Below, piece by piece: positions 1 through 12,305 of a stretch of DNA of 64,000 nt. The notes under the pieces are model-generated. The model worked only from the letters and a program-made list of their open reading frames with translations. It made no database searches and was not told the origin of the DNA. Location: assembly GCA_016858145.1 (NCBI GenBank), contig JAEHOE010000050.1, positions 124,001-188,000 of the forward strand. The letters run 5' to 3'. The first letter of the stretch is position 1. The number at the start of each line of letters is the position of its first letter. The translations under genes were made by a program, and so were the position numbers. The stretch comes from Edaphochlamys debaryana. Taxonomy: Eukaryota > Chlorophyta > Chlorophyceae > Chlamydomonadales.

Positions 1-744
1 TAGCGGTCCCGTCACTCCTGGAGGCTTCGTGCGAGGTCATCGTGCATAACATCACAAAGTACACAACCTTGGAGGGATTGCCAGAGGACCTGCTGGTCTA
101 CCTTTTCCAGGTAATTCGCTCGCAAGCACGCGCCCTCACGCTCGAACTGCGTCGCTTGCGTGCGTGCGTCAAGTGGGGCGCGTGCTCCAGGAGGGCAAGC
201 TGGTGGTCGTAGGCGGTCACTCGCGGCCCGGCAATTCCATCCTCCACCCTGCCCCCATCCCCAACCCCACCCACGCAAAGTTGCATCCACGCCTGCACAC
301 GTACACGTCCCCAAACCGTTCCCACTCCCCATCAACCTTCCCACTTATACTCCTTCCATCCTCCGCGCTCTCTGCGCGCAGCGCGTGCTCCAGGAGGGCA
401 AGCTTAGCCCTCGCGTGCTGAAGCTGTTCAAGGCCGCAGAGTACCCCAGCCTCCACGAGCAGATTCGGTGAGGCGGGTTCGGGGGACTGCCAGGTGTTTG
501 GGGTCCTTGGGATGTCGATCGTCAGAGATCCTTGGGCAGCACCCTTTCCGGCTGAGCATCGGGGCCCGTGAGCAAGCCAGATTGGCCACTTGGTGGGTGT
601 GCCTGCTCGGCTGACCCCCGCCTCCTGCCCCCTCTGTGCCCCCCCCCCCCGCCTCGTTGCAGCGCCCTAGGCCTGCGCGACCCGCCGCCCGTGGTCCGGG
701 ACACGGCCGGCCGCTGGCTGGGGGACAAGCCCTCCCTCTACTGA
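1..744 (+). CDS. C-terminal end of an unrecognised protein (5' end outside window)
   Basis: Three in-frame exons end a gene that starts before the window: up to 110, 382-467 and 663-744 (TGA at 742). GT-AG junctions close without breaking frame (CAG|gtaatt, CG|gtgagg). The joined tail is about 89 residues. It is hydrophobic and helical, contains LPEDLLVYLFQRVL, and ends with LGLRDPPPVVRD and RWLGDKPSLY. I do not recognise the family. The LPEDLL stretch is faintly F-box-like, but it lies too close to the C-terminus to support that name. Intron 1 (111-381) and intron 2 (468-662) are GC-rich. The gene is convergent with the minus-strand gene that follows. The last exon is convincing; the function is not known. 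Confidence 0.7.
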
Positions 745-2172
745 GGCGGGGGACGGGGGGCCGCCGGGGGCTGCCTGCCGGGTGCCGTGTACCCGAGTAG
801 GCCTGCAGCCCGGCTGGGCTGCATCTCCCCTTGGAGGGAGGTGCCAGCGCCTGGCGCCTGCTGGCAGGGAGGGCAGGGGAGGAGCCAGTATCATGGCTGC
901 GGAGGGCCCGATGGCCGCGGCCACATGACGCCTGCTGCCAGCAGAGGAGGCCTGGGGCGGAGGAGTGTGCAGAGGCGGTCTGGCGCTGTGGTGGCTGGGG
1001 CTGGTAGGGGCTGGTAGGGGCTGACGTGGCGAGCGGGCGTTGGCGCAAGGCGCCGGGGTGCGGGGTCCTTGCGCGGTCCGCGGCGGATGTGGCATGTGGT
1101 TGGGTCAGGGGCTGGGGGCTCAGAGCTTGGACGGGGCCGTGCATGTGTGTGGAGCCGGAGACCCTGGGTGCCAGTGGCTGATGGCAAGGCCGTCAGGCAT
1201 TGTATGCGGAAGCTGCAGACAGTCGTCAGCCCCGAGTAAGAAGCGGAGCTCGGAGGCTGGGATGGTAAGAGCAGGAGGAAAGGGTTGATTCTGTTGTTTG
1301 ACACGGCGCGGTTGAGGTTTGCATGTTGGGCGTTGGGGCTGTCTTGTGCGGTGAAGGAGAGTGCGGACACGGCGGGTGGTGCAAGGTGCCCGGTCTGGCA
1401 GCGACGTTCTACCCTGGCTTGCTAGGAAACTGTAGACGCAATGATAAAGCTCGTCAGTCAAAGTACTCGCATCGGGATGCAGAAGGGCTTTGGGTGGGCC
1501 TCGCCGCAACATTTGTGCGGGTTACTGAATGCTTGTGTCTGGGCCGTGGCTGTGCAAGGAGCGTCTGCTGCGCGTGGCATAGCCAGGGCCGCATGTGCGC
1601 CTCAGGCTGCAGCGCTGACATGGGGCCGGCGAGGGATGCGGTGGCGACAACCTGTTGTCATGGGTCTGCATGAGCCGGCTGCGGCACGGCTGGGAGATGG
1701 TATTCGCCGGCAGCTTGGCACAGCGGCAGGGTGGCTGGGTGGGCGGCAGGTCTGCGGCCACCTGTTACAGAGGCCGTCCTCCATATGCAGTGCGTCCGCA
1801 TCGGCCCTTGATGGGCCTAAGGCGCCCAGACGGCAGTTTACGCGTCCTGCGCTCCGCCTATGCCTGCCTAATGCTCTTCCCAACTGCGAGCCCCGCCTCA
1901 CATTGTCGCCCCACCTCCCACCTTCCTGCGCTGGCTTTATCGTGTCTTACCCCTTCAGGTTCCGCCTCTCAAGGCTCAAGCCTTTCAGCTACGGCCGTTA
2001 TTGACAAGTGCTGGCGTTGTGTGGTCCCAAGTGCAGTCAATGCCCAGTGCTCAGCGCTTGCACGGATGTGCAGCAGTCACCCCAGCGGTCCTGTGCAGTG
2101 CTTCCCCCACGAACACAAACCTCAATCCCTATTTGCCAGCCCCTCCCCTCGACACGCCACACGCTCCCCCTC
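745..2172. other. Convergent intergenic region / 3' UTRs
   Basis: No gene is supported here. The region lies between two convergent stop codons and probably holds both 3' UTRs. A short imperfect repeat of GGGGCTGGTA lies near 1000-1025. Confidence 0.6.
1765..1769 (-). terminator. Candidate poly(A) signal TGTAA
   Basis: TTACA on the plus strand reads TGTAA on the minus strand, about 400 nt past the stop codon at 2173. TGTAA is the usual poly(A) signal of volvocine algae. Confidence 0.4.
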
Positions 2173-5100
2173 CTACCCCTCTATCCGCACGCGCAGGCTG
2201 GCCCCCACCCCATCGCCCGCACCGCTGCCCGCACCGCCCCACGCCAGCGCAGAGCCGCCCCCCGCCCCTGCCCCCCCCGGCCCGGGCGACAGGGGGCTGC
2301 GGGCCATGGTGAGGCTGCGGCCCCCCAGGCCCCCGTGCGGCCCCCCGCCCTGCCGGGAGGGCGCCAGGGAGCCGCTGCGGGCCAGGTTGCTGCCCCCCCC
2401 ACCGCCTCCGCTGCGGTGTCCTGGGGCCATGGAGGCCAGGCGCGCGAGGCCGCCCGGCGCCATGGAGGGGAGACGCGACAGGCCCCCGGGGGCCATGGAG
2501 GGGAGACGCGACAGGCCGGGCCCGCCCCCGCCCGAGGGCCCCGGGGCCTCCACGCCCGCCGGCACCTCCTCATCGCCGTACTCAGCCGCCAGCTGTCAGG
2601 GCAGGCAGGGAGGGAAGGGGGACAAGAAGGGGAGATTACGTGAAGGAAGAGGTGGGGGCGGGGAGGTGGGGCGACGAGCGAGGCTGAGCTGACTTGTTAC
2701 GGGGCCCCTGCCCGACTCAGCCAGACGTGCAGCACCATGAGGGCGCACCGTGAGGGCCTTTCCGCAATACGCTGCCCTTAACCTACCGAGCCCCCAGCCC
2801 CCAGTCGCTCCCACCATCCACCACCCCCACCTGCAGCAGCTGTGCCGGGTTGGGCGCGGCCCCCAGGTGCCCCCCCGCCACCAGCGCCCGCTGAGCCGCC
2901 TCCGCCGCCGCCCGCCGCTGCAGCGCCACTCGGTCCCCCGCCGGGGAGGGGGGCGGGCCCGCGGCCGCCAACGCCGCGGCCAGGGGCGAGCCCTCCCCGC
3001 CGCCGCCTCCCGCGCCCCCGGCAAAGCCCAGGGTGGGGGGGCCGACAACGTCGTCGAGCACCGACCCGATTTGCTGCGGAGGGGGCACGGGGGAATAGAG
3101 GAGAGGTTAGAGCGCAGGGCGCAGGGTGCATACCACCGCTTCCCCTCAGCCCTACTGCCACATCACGCCTCCCGACCCCACCAGCCAACCCCGGCTCCTG
3201 AAGCAGTCGCAGGTGGGCCGCGACACAAGCTTTGCCCTTCCCCCAGAGGATTGAGAGCGCATCAGGCAGGGCCCTTGTGACTGCGGACCCAAGCCTCCCA
3301 GCCCCACCACCCTTGCCAGTCCCAAGCACAGGGAACAGCGCGGAAGAGCGTCAGCCTTTCCCCCCTCGTCCCTCCCTTCCCTCCCCTTCCCTCCCCCCTC
3401 CCCCCTCCCTACCTCCTGCAGGTTGGCCCCCCACGTGTTGCCCCGCCCCAGGGTGCCCATGTTGAGGAGCAGCGCCCGGGCCCGGCTGGAGGCCATGGAG
3501 CCAGCAACCGCCACCGCGGCGTCGGGGGCCAGGCCCAGACGGGCCCCGGGCGAGCCGGGTGCAGGCCCAGACGGGCCCACCACGGCCTCCACCGCGAAGG
3601 CCGCGGTGCGCGGAATGGCCGAGGCAGTGAATGACCTCCCCCTCGCCCCGCCCGGGGAGGGGAAGGGGGACGCTATGGCCGGGCTCGTGCCAGACCCGGG
3701 GCCGGGCCCCGGGCCGGGGGACGCGGGCGAGTGGGCGGAGTGCGTGTGCCAGGCCGCGCCCCCGCCCCCGCGCGGCGACGACAGCACAGAGAGGGCGGGC
3801 GGCCTGAAGGCGGCGGCCTTGCTGCTCACAGACGTCGCATGGGAGGGCCCCGAGGGACCGTGGGAGGGCCCCGAGGGGCCGGGGCCGTGCCCCGGGTGGG
3901 TGGCGGACTCGCCCCACCAACCGCTGGAGGAGGGCTGGGAGGACTCGTGGTCGCACCCCTCCGCCTCCCCCTCCCCGTGCCGCTCCGACGGCTCCACGTA
4001 AGCCGCCGCCACGGTCCACCCCTGGGCCGCCCAGCTCACACCGCCCCCGCCAGCGGCGCCTCCCCGACCGCCATTCGCTCTGTTGCCCTCGCCGCTCGCT
4101 TCCTCCTCCTCCGCCCAGCCGGGCCCCGCTGCCGCCCCGTTGGCGGCAGCAACCGCCTCCGGCCCGGCAGGCCATCCAGGCTCCTGCCAGCCCCCCTGCT
4201 GCGGCTCGTGCGGACCGTGTCCCCACTCCGCAGCCCCCTGCCCCTGCGGCCCTCCCCACTGCTGCCCCCCAAACCCCGCCGCAGCGGGTGGGTAGCGGTG
4301 CTCCGGCGGCGGCGGCTCTCGCGCCGACGCCGTGGGCCAGGCCGAGGCATCGACGGCGGGGGCGCGCCAGCGGCGCTCGGCCGTGGAGGCGGCGGAGGCG
4401 GTGCGGGCGCGGCGGGGCGGTGCGGAGCGGACCCGGTGGGCCGCCGCCATGAGCTCCCCGGTCCAACGGGAGAGGCGGAAGTTGGGCGGCGGCGGGCGCC
4501 CGGGCACGCCGGCGGTGCAGGAGGGCGCGGGGGGTGCGCCCCGGGCCGTGGCGTAGCCCGGGGGGCCCAGGGCCGAGGCGGGGCGCACGTGGGGTGGCGG
4601 AGGCTGGCGGTGGCGGGCCAGCCTGGCGGCCTGTTCCATCTGGTGCTGGCGGAAGGGGGTGGCGGCGGAGGACAGGATGGCGGCGGGAGGGGGGTGCGCG
4701 CGGGGCGGGCCGCGGGCGGAGTGGGGCGGCGAGCCGCCGGCCCGGCGGGGGGCCGCGCTGGCGCCGCGGAGGGGCGTGCCGAAGGGCGCGAGCCCGGGGA
4801 TGGCCCGGTGCAGCCGAGGCGGCTCCGAGGCTGGGGCTGGGGCGGCGTAGGGAGGCGGGGGGCGCTGGGGTGGGGGGCTTGGTGCGGATCGGTGAGGGTC
4901 GGCGGGCCGCTGTGTTGGGGGCGACTGGGCATAGGGACTGGAGCTGGGCAGCCCAGCAGGGCGCAGGGAGGAAGGGCTGGGGGCTCGGGGCACTGCCAAG
5001 CCCAAGGGCGATGTGGCGCGAGCGGAGGGGGCCCGAGAGGGCTCCGAGGATGGCGCGTGCGGAGAAGGCGGGCCCTCGGGCCAATGCCGAGGGTCCGGCT

Positions 5101-5206
5101 CCCACCCAGCTGGCGACGCCCGTGGTATGGAAGCTTCACGCCATTCACTGTGTTCCGGAGTCCCCACGCTGGCTGGGTAGCTGCTCTCGTCTCCACGAAG
5201 AGGCAT
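2173..5206 (-). CDS. Ser/Pro/Ala/Gly-rich low-complexity protein, function unknown
   Basis: Three minus-strand exons, 5206-3413, 3073-2831 and 2592-2173, join in phase 0 to give about 818 residues. The start ATG at 5206 is the first in a frame that stays open for 598 codons. Most of the protein is disordered-looking Pro/Ser/Ala/Arg sequence and carries VRPASALGPP and RVRSAPPRR. A better conserved-looking island spans the exon 1/2 junction (ALLLNMGTLGRGNTWGANLQ, then IGSVLDDVVGP). Exon 3 holds three tandem copies of a decapeptide of the type LSRLPSMAPG, then GSLAPSRQGG and a Gly-rich tail. No catalytic or membrane domain is visible. It shares a divergent promoter region with SNF4. The RPxSA-type motifs recall cilia and microtubule proteins, but that is only a suggestion. 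Confidence 0.7.
2455..2544 (-). repeat. In-frame tandem 30-bp repeat encoding (L[SA]RL[PA]SMAPG)x3
   Basis: Three near-identical 30-bp units on the minus strand encode LSRLPSMAPG, LSRLPSMAPG and LARLASMAPG in the last exon of the Ser/Pro-rich gene. On the plus strand they read as repeated GCCATGGAGG blocks. The edges are approximate. Confidence 0.75.
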
Positions 5207-6098
5207 GGCGAGACCGTCGTCGATTCGCGCGAGAGCAGACGATGCTTCAGGCCCGAGCGCTATGCTGATAGCCTACTCGTCATAGTAACTGATTGATTAC
5301 AAGCGTGCTGGTGAGCAGCAGCTCTCGTCGGTCGTCGCGTCTAAGCGCATGGGCAGCAGCCCGTTGCAGCCCAAACATTGGCATTGTTTGATGTGAGCGA
5401 TATGTGTACTGTATGCAGCGAACAATGGAATTATCTTGTGCTCGAGTTCCCCCGAGGAGTGTCCTCTGCGTGCGGCCACGCCGGTTCCCGCCTACCCGCG
5501 CCAGTTCCCCTGTAGGACAGCCGTTACACCACCGCTTCCGGCAAGCCGCCCCACAGCCTTTCTCACAAGTAGTGCTGACTGGTGTCCTGTGGGCTACGTC
5601 CTGTCCTGTGGGCTCCGCCACTCCTGCCCAGCACGCCCCTGCCCTCCCCTGCCCTCCATCCTCTGGAGAGCTGAGCGCTGAGCAGTGAGCGTGTATGGAA
5701 AGCTATGGACTGGAGTATGTATGGAGAGCTATGAGCAAGCCCATGCTTCAGGTGGCCCCACCGGGGGGGTCGGCGGGGTTGGCGGGAGACGTCGTTGGGG
5801 GGCCTGACGTGGCTGTTGACGCTGCATGCACCGGCAAGCCCCTGGCTCGTCTCGTGACGTCCTCGCCCGCAGATATAGCAATTACTCGTTATACTGTATT
5901 GACATGCACCTCCTCTCCTAGGCCAGAGTGGTTGCGTGCTTCGGAACTAAGCAGGGGCTTGACGGCCGTGGGCTCAGACCTATTGGCAGCATGACTCTAA
6001 CCTAGCTTTCGGAGGTGCACCGCCTGCCAGCATGAAACGAAGCGTGAAGGAGGGCAAGCAGCGGCGGCAATTGGCTGTGCAGGACATCCTTGCTTGAA
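5207..6098. promoter_or_regulatory. Divergent intergenic region (bidirectional promoter candidate)
   Basis: The region separates the minus-strand start at 5206 from the SNF4 start at 6099, so it must hold both promoters and 5' UTRs. It is locally less GC-rich (around 5870-5910, with ATATAGCAAT and TTATACTGTATT). A small duplicated phrase (GTCCTGTGGGCT) lies near 5584-5613. I see no coding exon. Confidence 0.5.
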
Positions 6099-9000
6099 AT
6101 GAGCTACTTCGTGCCGACTCGATTTGTATGGCGCTTCGGAGGACGACAGGTGGCTAGGCGGGGGCTGGTTGAGCTCGGCGGCGCTGTTTGGAACCTCGCG
6201 AGACCACATCGTTGAGCCTGCCCGCGGGTGCATGCAGGTCCACCTATGCGGCTCCTTCACGCGCTGGGTCGAAACGGTTCCGATGGCACCTGTGGACGGC
6301 TCACCCGGAGTCTTTGCCGTAGTCGTCCACTTGCCTCCCGGGTGAGCGGGATGCACACGCCGCCCAGGCGCCCCTGCGCAGGCCCTTGCGTGCATGGCTT
6401 GATGGAGACCTTCTCCTGGTTGCGCAGATACCACCAGTATAAGTTCATTGTAGACGGCAGGTGGCGGCACGACGAGACCGCCCCGTTTATGCCAGACCCC
6501 CTAGGCAACGTCAACAACTGGCTCTTCGTGCGGAGGATAGACCCGACCCCCGCAACCTTAGCAAAGTGGGTGGAATGGAGGTTGCTGGGCCTGCCCCGGA
6601 AGCATGGCATGCGAGGGCTGAGCTCGCGCTGGGGCCGCGACTTGTCCGCGAATTGTCAGCATGAGCGCACTCTAAGCCAATCTGGCTGGGCTGCTGCTTG
6701 GTGCTGACGGGTTGCCAGGCTGCAGCCCAGGTCGGGCGTGTGGGGGTCTCTTTCCCGCCCAGCGCCCCTCCAGCGCCCTCTCAGCCGATACGCCCCCCAC
6801 GCTGACCCCCTCTTGCTGACCCCCGCCCCTCTGCCCTTGACCACTGCGTTAACCGTTGACCGCAGCCCTCTAGGCTTCGACGCCCAGCAGCTCGTGGCGG
6901 CCCAGCAGGCCGCCGCTCTGCAGGTCGCACAGCAGCAGGCGGCCGCGCACCAAGCGGCGCAGGCGCAGCAGCAACAGCAGCAGCAGCAGGCGGCGGCAGC
7001 GGCGGCGCAACAGGCGGCGCCGGCACAGCTGCACCCCGCACTCGCGGGGCCCTCTCCAGTGGTGACCCAGCCGGGCGTCTCGGCGCTCTCGGCGGCGCTC
7101 GGAGGCCTGGGCGGCGGCGGCGTTCCCCACACGGGCCCGCTCCCCTCGGTCTCGGTCGCGCCCCAGCAGCAGCAGCAGCAGCACCCGGGGCAGCACCAGG
7201 GGGACGTAGACATGGGAGGGACGGAGGCGGTGGTGCCGCCGATCGTCATCCACAACCCAAAGGAGCCGGTGAGGCCCAGGGCGGGTTGGGGGGGTTGGGG
7301 TTTCGGTCGCAGGGGCAGGACTTGGGGCGGCGCATGCTGGGCTGTGGACACGGGGTGGGGGAGACGGCGGCGGTGCCAGGTGCCGCCTGTGGGCGCGTGC
7401 TGAGGGCCGGGGCGGCTGTCCGCTACACGCTGGCGCCGGGCTGCTGGGGCTGGGGGACGGACACGGCCGGCAGCGGGCGTCGACCGCTGGCACCTGCCCG
7501 GGAGCCGACGAGCAATGGGCCCCTTGTCTACCCCTTCCTGCCCATGGCACCGGTGGCGTGGGACTCCGGTCTGGACCCATGCGGTCCCGAGTCTGGCGAG
7601 CAGCCCCCGGGAGCCTGGAAGCACACGGGCGGTGGGGCGTCGGGCGCTGTTCCTCACCTCGCGGCCACAAGGCTCACAGCCCGCGCTCGGCTGCCTGCGA
7701 CTGGCTGCTGGGGCGCTGCGATGTTGAGCCCCGCCCCGACCCGCCCGGTCCAGCGCCTCACACTGTCCCGCCGGCTCCCTCACCCCCACCCCCACCCACC
7801 CATTCCTACTGCACCCCACCACAACCCCACCGCCCCACCGCCCCCAGGAGTACACGCGCAAGAAGATCAGCGACTTCCTGCACTCGCACACCGCCTACGA
7901 GCTCATCCCCGAGTCGGGCAAGGTGGTGATCCTGGACGTGGACCTGCCCGTGCGGCAGGCGTTCCACGCGCTGCACGAGCAGGTGGGGGGGGGGATCGGG
8001 AGGGGCTGGGGCAGTGAAGTGGCGAAGGGGGTATAGATGAGGGGTTGGGAGATATGGGAGTGCGGGGGCGGGGCAGCAATGATGAGCGCTGGGTGCTGGC
8101 GCAAACGTCCCGCGGCCCTCCCTTATCCTCAGCAATCGCCATAATCCTCCCACTTTTCCCCTGTCCCTCCCTCTCTCCCCTATACCCCCCAGGGCACGGC
8201 CTCCGCGCCCCTGTGGGACTGCGGCGAGCGCGCCATCCCCGGCGTCATCTCGGCCTCTGACTTCATCACCATCCTGCGCCGCCTGCGCCACTCGGTGTCC
8301 TCGGGCGCCAACCCCATGAGCGAGGCGGAGATGGACGCACACACCATCCGGGGGCTGCGGGAGGACGCGGCGGCGGAGGGGCGGCCGCCCAAGCGGCTGG
8401 TGTACGTGCTGGCGGACGAGGTGGGGGCGGGGGCGGGAAGGGGGCGGAGGTGACTGGCGGGTAGGGGAGCGAAGGATAAGACGGAGCAGCTGCCAGCGAG
8501 CCGAGGGGAGCCGGGGTAGAGGAGGGGGTGGTGGGATTGACGGTCGTGCTGGGGCTGGGGGGTGCCCTGGGGCCAGGTGGGCATGGGCTTGGGATCGGTG
8601 CGCGGCAGACGGTGAGGCGGTTTCTGTTTCGTGGCCGGGGCGCCAGCGGTACAAGCGCGACTCGTGTGGCGGTTGCCTGCGGCGCTTGGCGACCCGGCAA
8701 GCGCTGCCCCCTGGCCCCCTGGTGACTCTACACCTGCGCCCCCGCTGCCCCCCCCCCTCAGGACCTGGCGGTGGTGGTCGCCCGCCTGGCGGCCCACAAG
8801 TGCTCCATGGCGCCGGTGCTGAGCGGGGACCCCACGGGGCCGGAGGTAGGGGGGAAAGGAGGTGGCAGGCGGATGGGCAGGCGGGAGGGAGGGGGGGGGC
8901 TGTGGAGCTGAAGGCGCGGGACAGGGAGGGGCCGGCCGCCGGTCCCCCATCGGGTACTCGCCCCACATAAGCGGCTCCGGCAGTTGGGGCTTTCTGGGGT

Positions 9001-10263
9001 AGTGCTTGCTCCAGCGCCCGGCCTGCACCCCAGGCGTCTCGCACCATGGGCTTGCAAGCTCACCACCCATTCCCCCTCCACGCGCCCATTCGCCCTCCCT
9101 TCCTTCCTCCTTCCTCCCCCCCTCCCCCTCCCCCCAGCCGCCCCACGTGCTCCACCTGGCCACCCTGTCGGGCGTGCTGGCCTGCCTCATGCGCCACTTC
9201 CGCGCCTCGCTGGCCTCGCTGCCGCTGCTGAGCCAGCCGCTGGGCTCGCTGCCGCTGGGCACGTGGAGCCCCGACGCGGCCGTGGCGCACACGGACTTCC
9301 TGCCCGACTCCAAGGAGCGGAGGCAGTGGCGCAAGCTGCAGGTGGGGAGGCTTAATGGGTGGGGTGGGTAGGCGGGGGGCTTCGTGGGAGGTCTTGTGGG
9401 GAGACGGGGGGAGGCGGGAGGCGGAGGCCACTCGAAAGGCTCAGAAGTCCGTGCCCTTTGTTGTTGGTCTGCGATCTCGGTCCCACGCCTCAGCGGCCTA
9501 GCAGCCCCCCTCAACCGCCCTAACCCCCCTTCCAACCCCAACCCCCCTCCCCCCAGCCCCTTCACACGGTGACCGCCGCCACGCCCCTCACCACCGCCCT
9601 GGCCATGCTGCTGGAGACGGGCGTGTCGGCGCTGCCGGTGGTGGACGACAAGCGCTGCCTGCTGGACGTGTACGCGCGCAGCCAGATCACGGACCTGTGC
9701 AAGGGGGGGGCCTACAACCGGCTGCAGTGGGAGGACGTGACGGTGAGGGAGGGAGGCAGCCGGGGGGGGCGGGGCCGGGGTTTCTGGGGCATGGCGAGGG
9801 TGGCTCCTGGGCGGCCGCCGGGCTGTCAGTATGTGCCCCGTCCCCCTTCTCCCCTCCCCCCCTGCAGGTGGGCCAGGGCCTGTCCCTGGCGCACAACAAC
9901 CCCGTGCCCTGGTCGCAGTCGGGCGCACCGGGGGCGCCGGGCGGGGGGCCGCCGGGGCCGCCCACGCCCGCGCCGGGCATGGGCGGGCTCTCGGCCGAGT
10001 TCGCCGCCGCAGCGGCGGCCGCGGGCGGCGGCGCCGTGGGCGCGGGCGCCAGCGCCGCCACCACCCCCGGCGGCCCCGCGGGCTCCTTCACGTCCCAGTC
10101 GGGCGGGCGCGTGTGGGTGGTGACCAAGGACGACACGCTGCGCACCGTGGTGGAGCGGCTGGCGGTGCCGGGGGTGCGGCGGCTGGTGGTGGTGCACCCC
10201 GAGACGCGCCGCGTGGAGGGACTCATCTCCCTCTCGGACGTGGCGCAGTACCTCTTCTTGTAG
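6099..10263 (+). CDS. SNF4: SnRK1/AMPK beta-gamma subunit (SNF4, KIN-beta-gamma): CBM plus four CBS motifs
   Basis: Regulatory subunit of the SNF1-related (SnRK1/AMPK) energy-sensing kinase. Ten exons join without a frame error: 6099-6149, 6238-6341, 6428-6565, 6866-7268, 7848-7982, 8193-8420, 8762-8845, 9138-9341, 9557-9742 and 9868-10263, giving 642 residues. Residues 5-95 form the AMPK-beta-type carbohydrate-binding module ([19 protein letters not shown], then [16 protein letters not shown]), as in Arabidopsis SNF4. A Gln/Ala/Gly linker follows (about 100-230, encoded by exon 4). CBS repeats fill the rest ([35 protein letters not shown]; [51 protein letters not shown] at the end). A 60-residue Gly/Pro/Ala insert interrupts the last CBS pair. 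The family is plant-specific: it merges the roles of the beta and gamma subunits. The start is fixed by the match at residue 5. Confidence 0.95.
6960..7190 (+). repeat. CAG-rich poly-Gln/Ala coding tract in SNF4
   Basis: CAG/GCG-rich codons give two glutamine runs (about 8 and 6 Gln) and alanine runs in the linker between the CBM and the CBS domains. It is length-variable low-complexity DNA in an otherwise conserved protein. Confidence 0.75.
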
Positions 10264-12133
10264 CGGCCCCGGAGGAGGAGGGGGCGGCTCAGCCTCGCCT
10301 CGCCTTCGAGTGGGGACAGGGCGCTTGGGTCTCGGGCCTCGGGGGGCGGCCAGCCCCGGCTCTGCGGGGCGGGGCACACCCGGGGCAAGGGAGGTTGTGC
10401 GGAGAGGGCTGCGTCAGTGGAGCAGCAGCGCGGGGCGGCCCGGGCGGGCCGCGGCCAGCGTGGGGGTGGATCCCGGCGCCGGGCACGGGGCCCCGCGTGC
10501 GGGCACCCCGGGCCATGCACCCCCGGGGCTTGTCCCAGGGAGGGGCAACTGCGCGGCTGCTCGGCGTTGTGGGCGGCGGCGCCGGTCAGGGCGGCCCAGG
10601 CGCAGCGCAGCTCCTCCTGCTGTGCCCGTGTGCCTCCGGGCCGCGGCTGGCGGTTGCAAGAGCCCTTGCGGCGGCTGGCTCTGCTAGCGCGGAGGACCCG
10701 GGTGGCCGGTCAGGGCCCCGCCCGCTGCCCCCAGCGGAGTGGGGCCCGGATGGGGCTGGCATCGGCGTTGCCGTGGCTTCCGCCTGGGAATACGTGTACG
10801 CGGTCGCCGGCCCCCGGTGCTCGGCTCTTCTTAGGGTTGAGCGGCTGAGGTCGCGGGCCTGCGCACTCCTGCCTCTGCCTCCCGCTCTGGAGGCGACTGC
10901 GGGTGGTGGGGTGACGCGCGGGCGGCCGCTGCACGGGGCCGGCGGAGGCTCTTAGAGCCGCCGGCCCCGGCTGCCAGGCCCCCGGCTGGGGCGGCCCGAG
11001 CGGTCTCTCAGGCGCTCCTTGGTTGCCGAACTCGTGTGGCGGTGCCGTGCGAGGCGGGGACAGGGACGGGAGGGACCCGGGAAGCCGCCTGACCCGGCCT
11101 GGCCTGCAGCTGGAGCCCGAAGGGGCGCGGGCGCTGCATTAGGCCCAGGCACGAGCGCCCCGCGCGGCCCGGCTGAGGCCGTGGGAGCAGGCCCTTGGTG
11201 GCGGCCCCCGCCCCGGCTGCGAGCGTGCAGGCCAGGGGGTTGGGGGCCGCCGGCCCTCGTGTGGCGGCCGCATCCGCGGCTGCCAGGGGGGGGGGCTCGG
11301 GAGCCCCAGTGCCGGTTGCTCGGGCGCGTTGAGCACCCGCGGGCGGCGCATCCAAGCGGGGGGAGCGGACTCGGGAGGTGTACTCGCATGCCCCGCGGGC
11401 GGCGAACGGGTGGCGAGCGGCCGTATGGCGCCGCGCCCGCCGCCCCGGTGGAGAGCGGAGCGGAGGGGACCAGGACCCAGGAGTGCGTGCGCGATGAGCG
11501 GATACCAGTGCTGGTTGTTCCGCCCAAGGCCGGCTGTCCCCTGCTGCAGCGATGGGGCGGGTCAGGCAGGCCAACAGGCGGGGAGCTCCTCGGAAGCCTG
11601 TGCCACGAGGGGCGATGTGGATCTGTGGAACGGCATCGCCCGCCGAATGAGGCAGGGCCCAGGGCCAGTCACTCTTGCGCTGAGCCCCTGTGGTTTTAGC
11701 TAGGCGGCAGAGGCCAGCGAGTGCAGAGGCAAGGGAGGTACGGTAGCAGTGATGGCGGGAGCGCTCTGGGCTGTGGGCGGGCACTGCAGGCCGCTCACAT
11801 TGCGCGGCTTTGGTGGCCTTGCTGCAGGCGGGCGGGCAGCCTTTGCCCCGGGCCCTCGGGCTCCGCCGGGATGCCGGGTTGGGGTTACAAGCGTTTGTGC
11901 AAGGGAGCGGCGAGGATGGCCGGAAGGGGTTGTAGGTGTGGGGAGGATGGGTGAGGCAGCCTGTGGCGCGGGCTGCTGTTGCTGCCCATTGTACTAGGGG
12001 GGTCCTCGAGGGGCGAAGGCGCGGGCTGACGCCCCAAGCTGCCAGGCAGGGCGCATGCCCGGATGCAGACCACATGCCATCTGCAGGCCCGCCGGCAGGA
12101 AGCCTGCAGATAGCTGCTAGTAGTTCATGCGTG

Positions 12134-12138
12134 TGTAA
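12134..12138 (+). terminator. Candidate poly(A) signal TGTAA of SNF4
   Basis: TGTAA about 1.87 kb after the SNF4 stop is the first such signal I found on this strand. It lies just before a 52-bp tandem repeat. Confidence 0.4.
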
Positions 12139-12201
12139 CGAGAGGACTCATGCTCTTGTGTTCCCACGGCGGAGGGCAGGGCGGAGTGGAGTGGGGTTCT
12201 A

Positions 12202-12305
12202 TGCTCGCAGGGGCCGTGCAGCGTAGTCCGGACGACGACGATGGGGGATTCTGTGCTCGCAGGGGCCGTGCAGCGTAGTCCGGACGACGACGATGGGGGA
12301 TGCAG
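12202..12305 (+). repeat. Tandem 52-bp direct repeat (2 copies)
   Basis: TGCTCGCAGGGGCCGTGCAG begins at 12202 and again at 12254. The units match over about 47 bp, including GTAGTCCGGACGACGACGAT. Confidence 0.9.

Noticed and set aside
1..744. F-box protein
   Set aside because: LPEDLLVYLF is only a weak resemblance, and it sits in the last 90 residues, whereas F-boxes are usually N-terminal.
8180..9928. 582-codon minus-strand open frame over SNF4
   Set aside because: It crosses several SNF4 exons and introns and is an effect of high GC content; the plus-strand exons match a known family.
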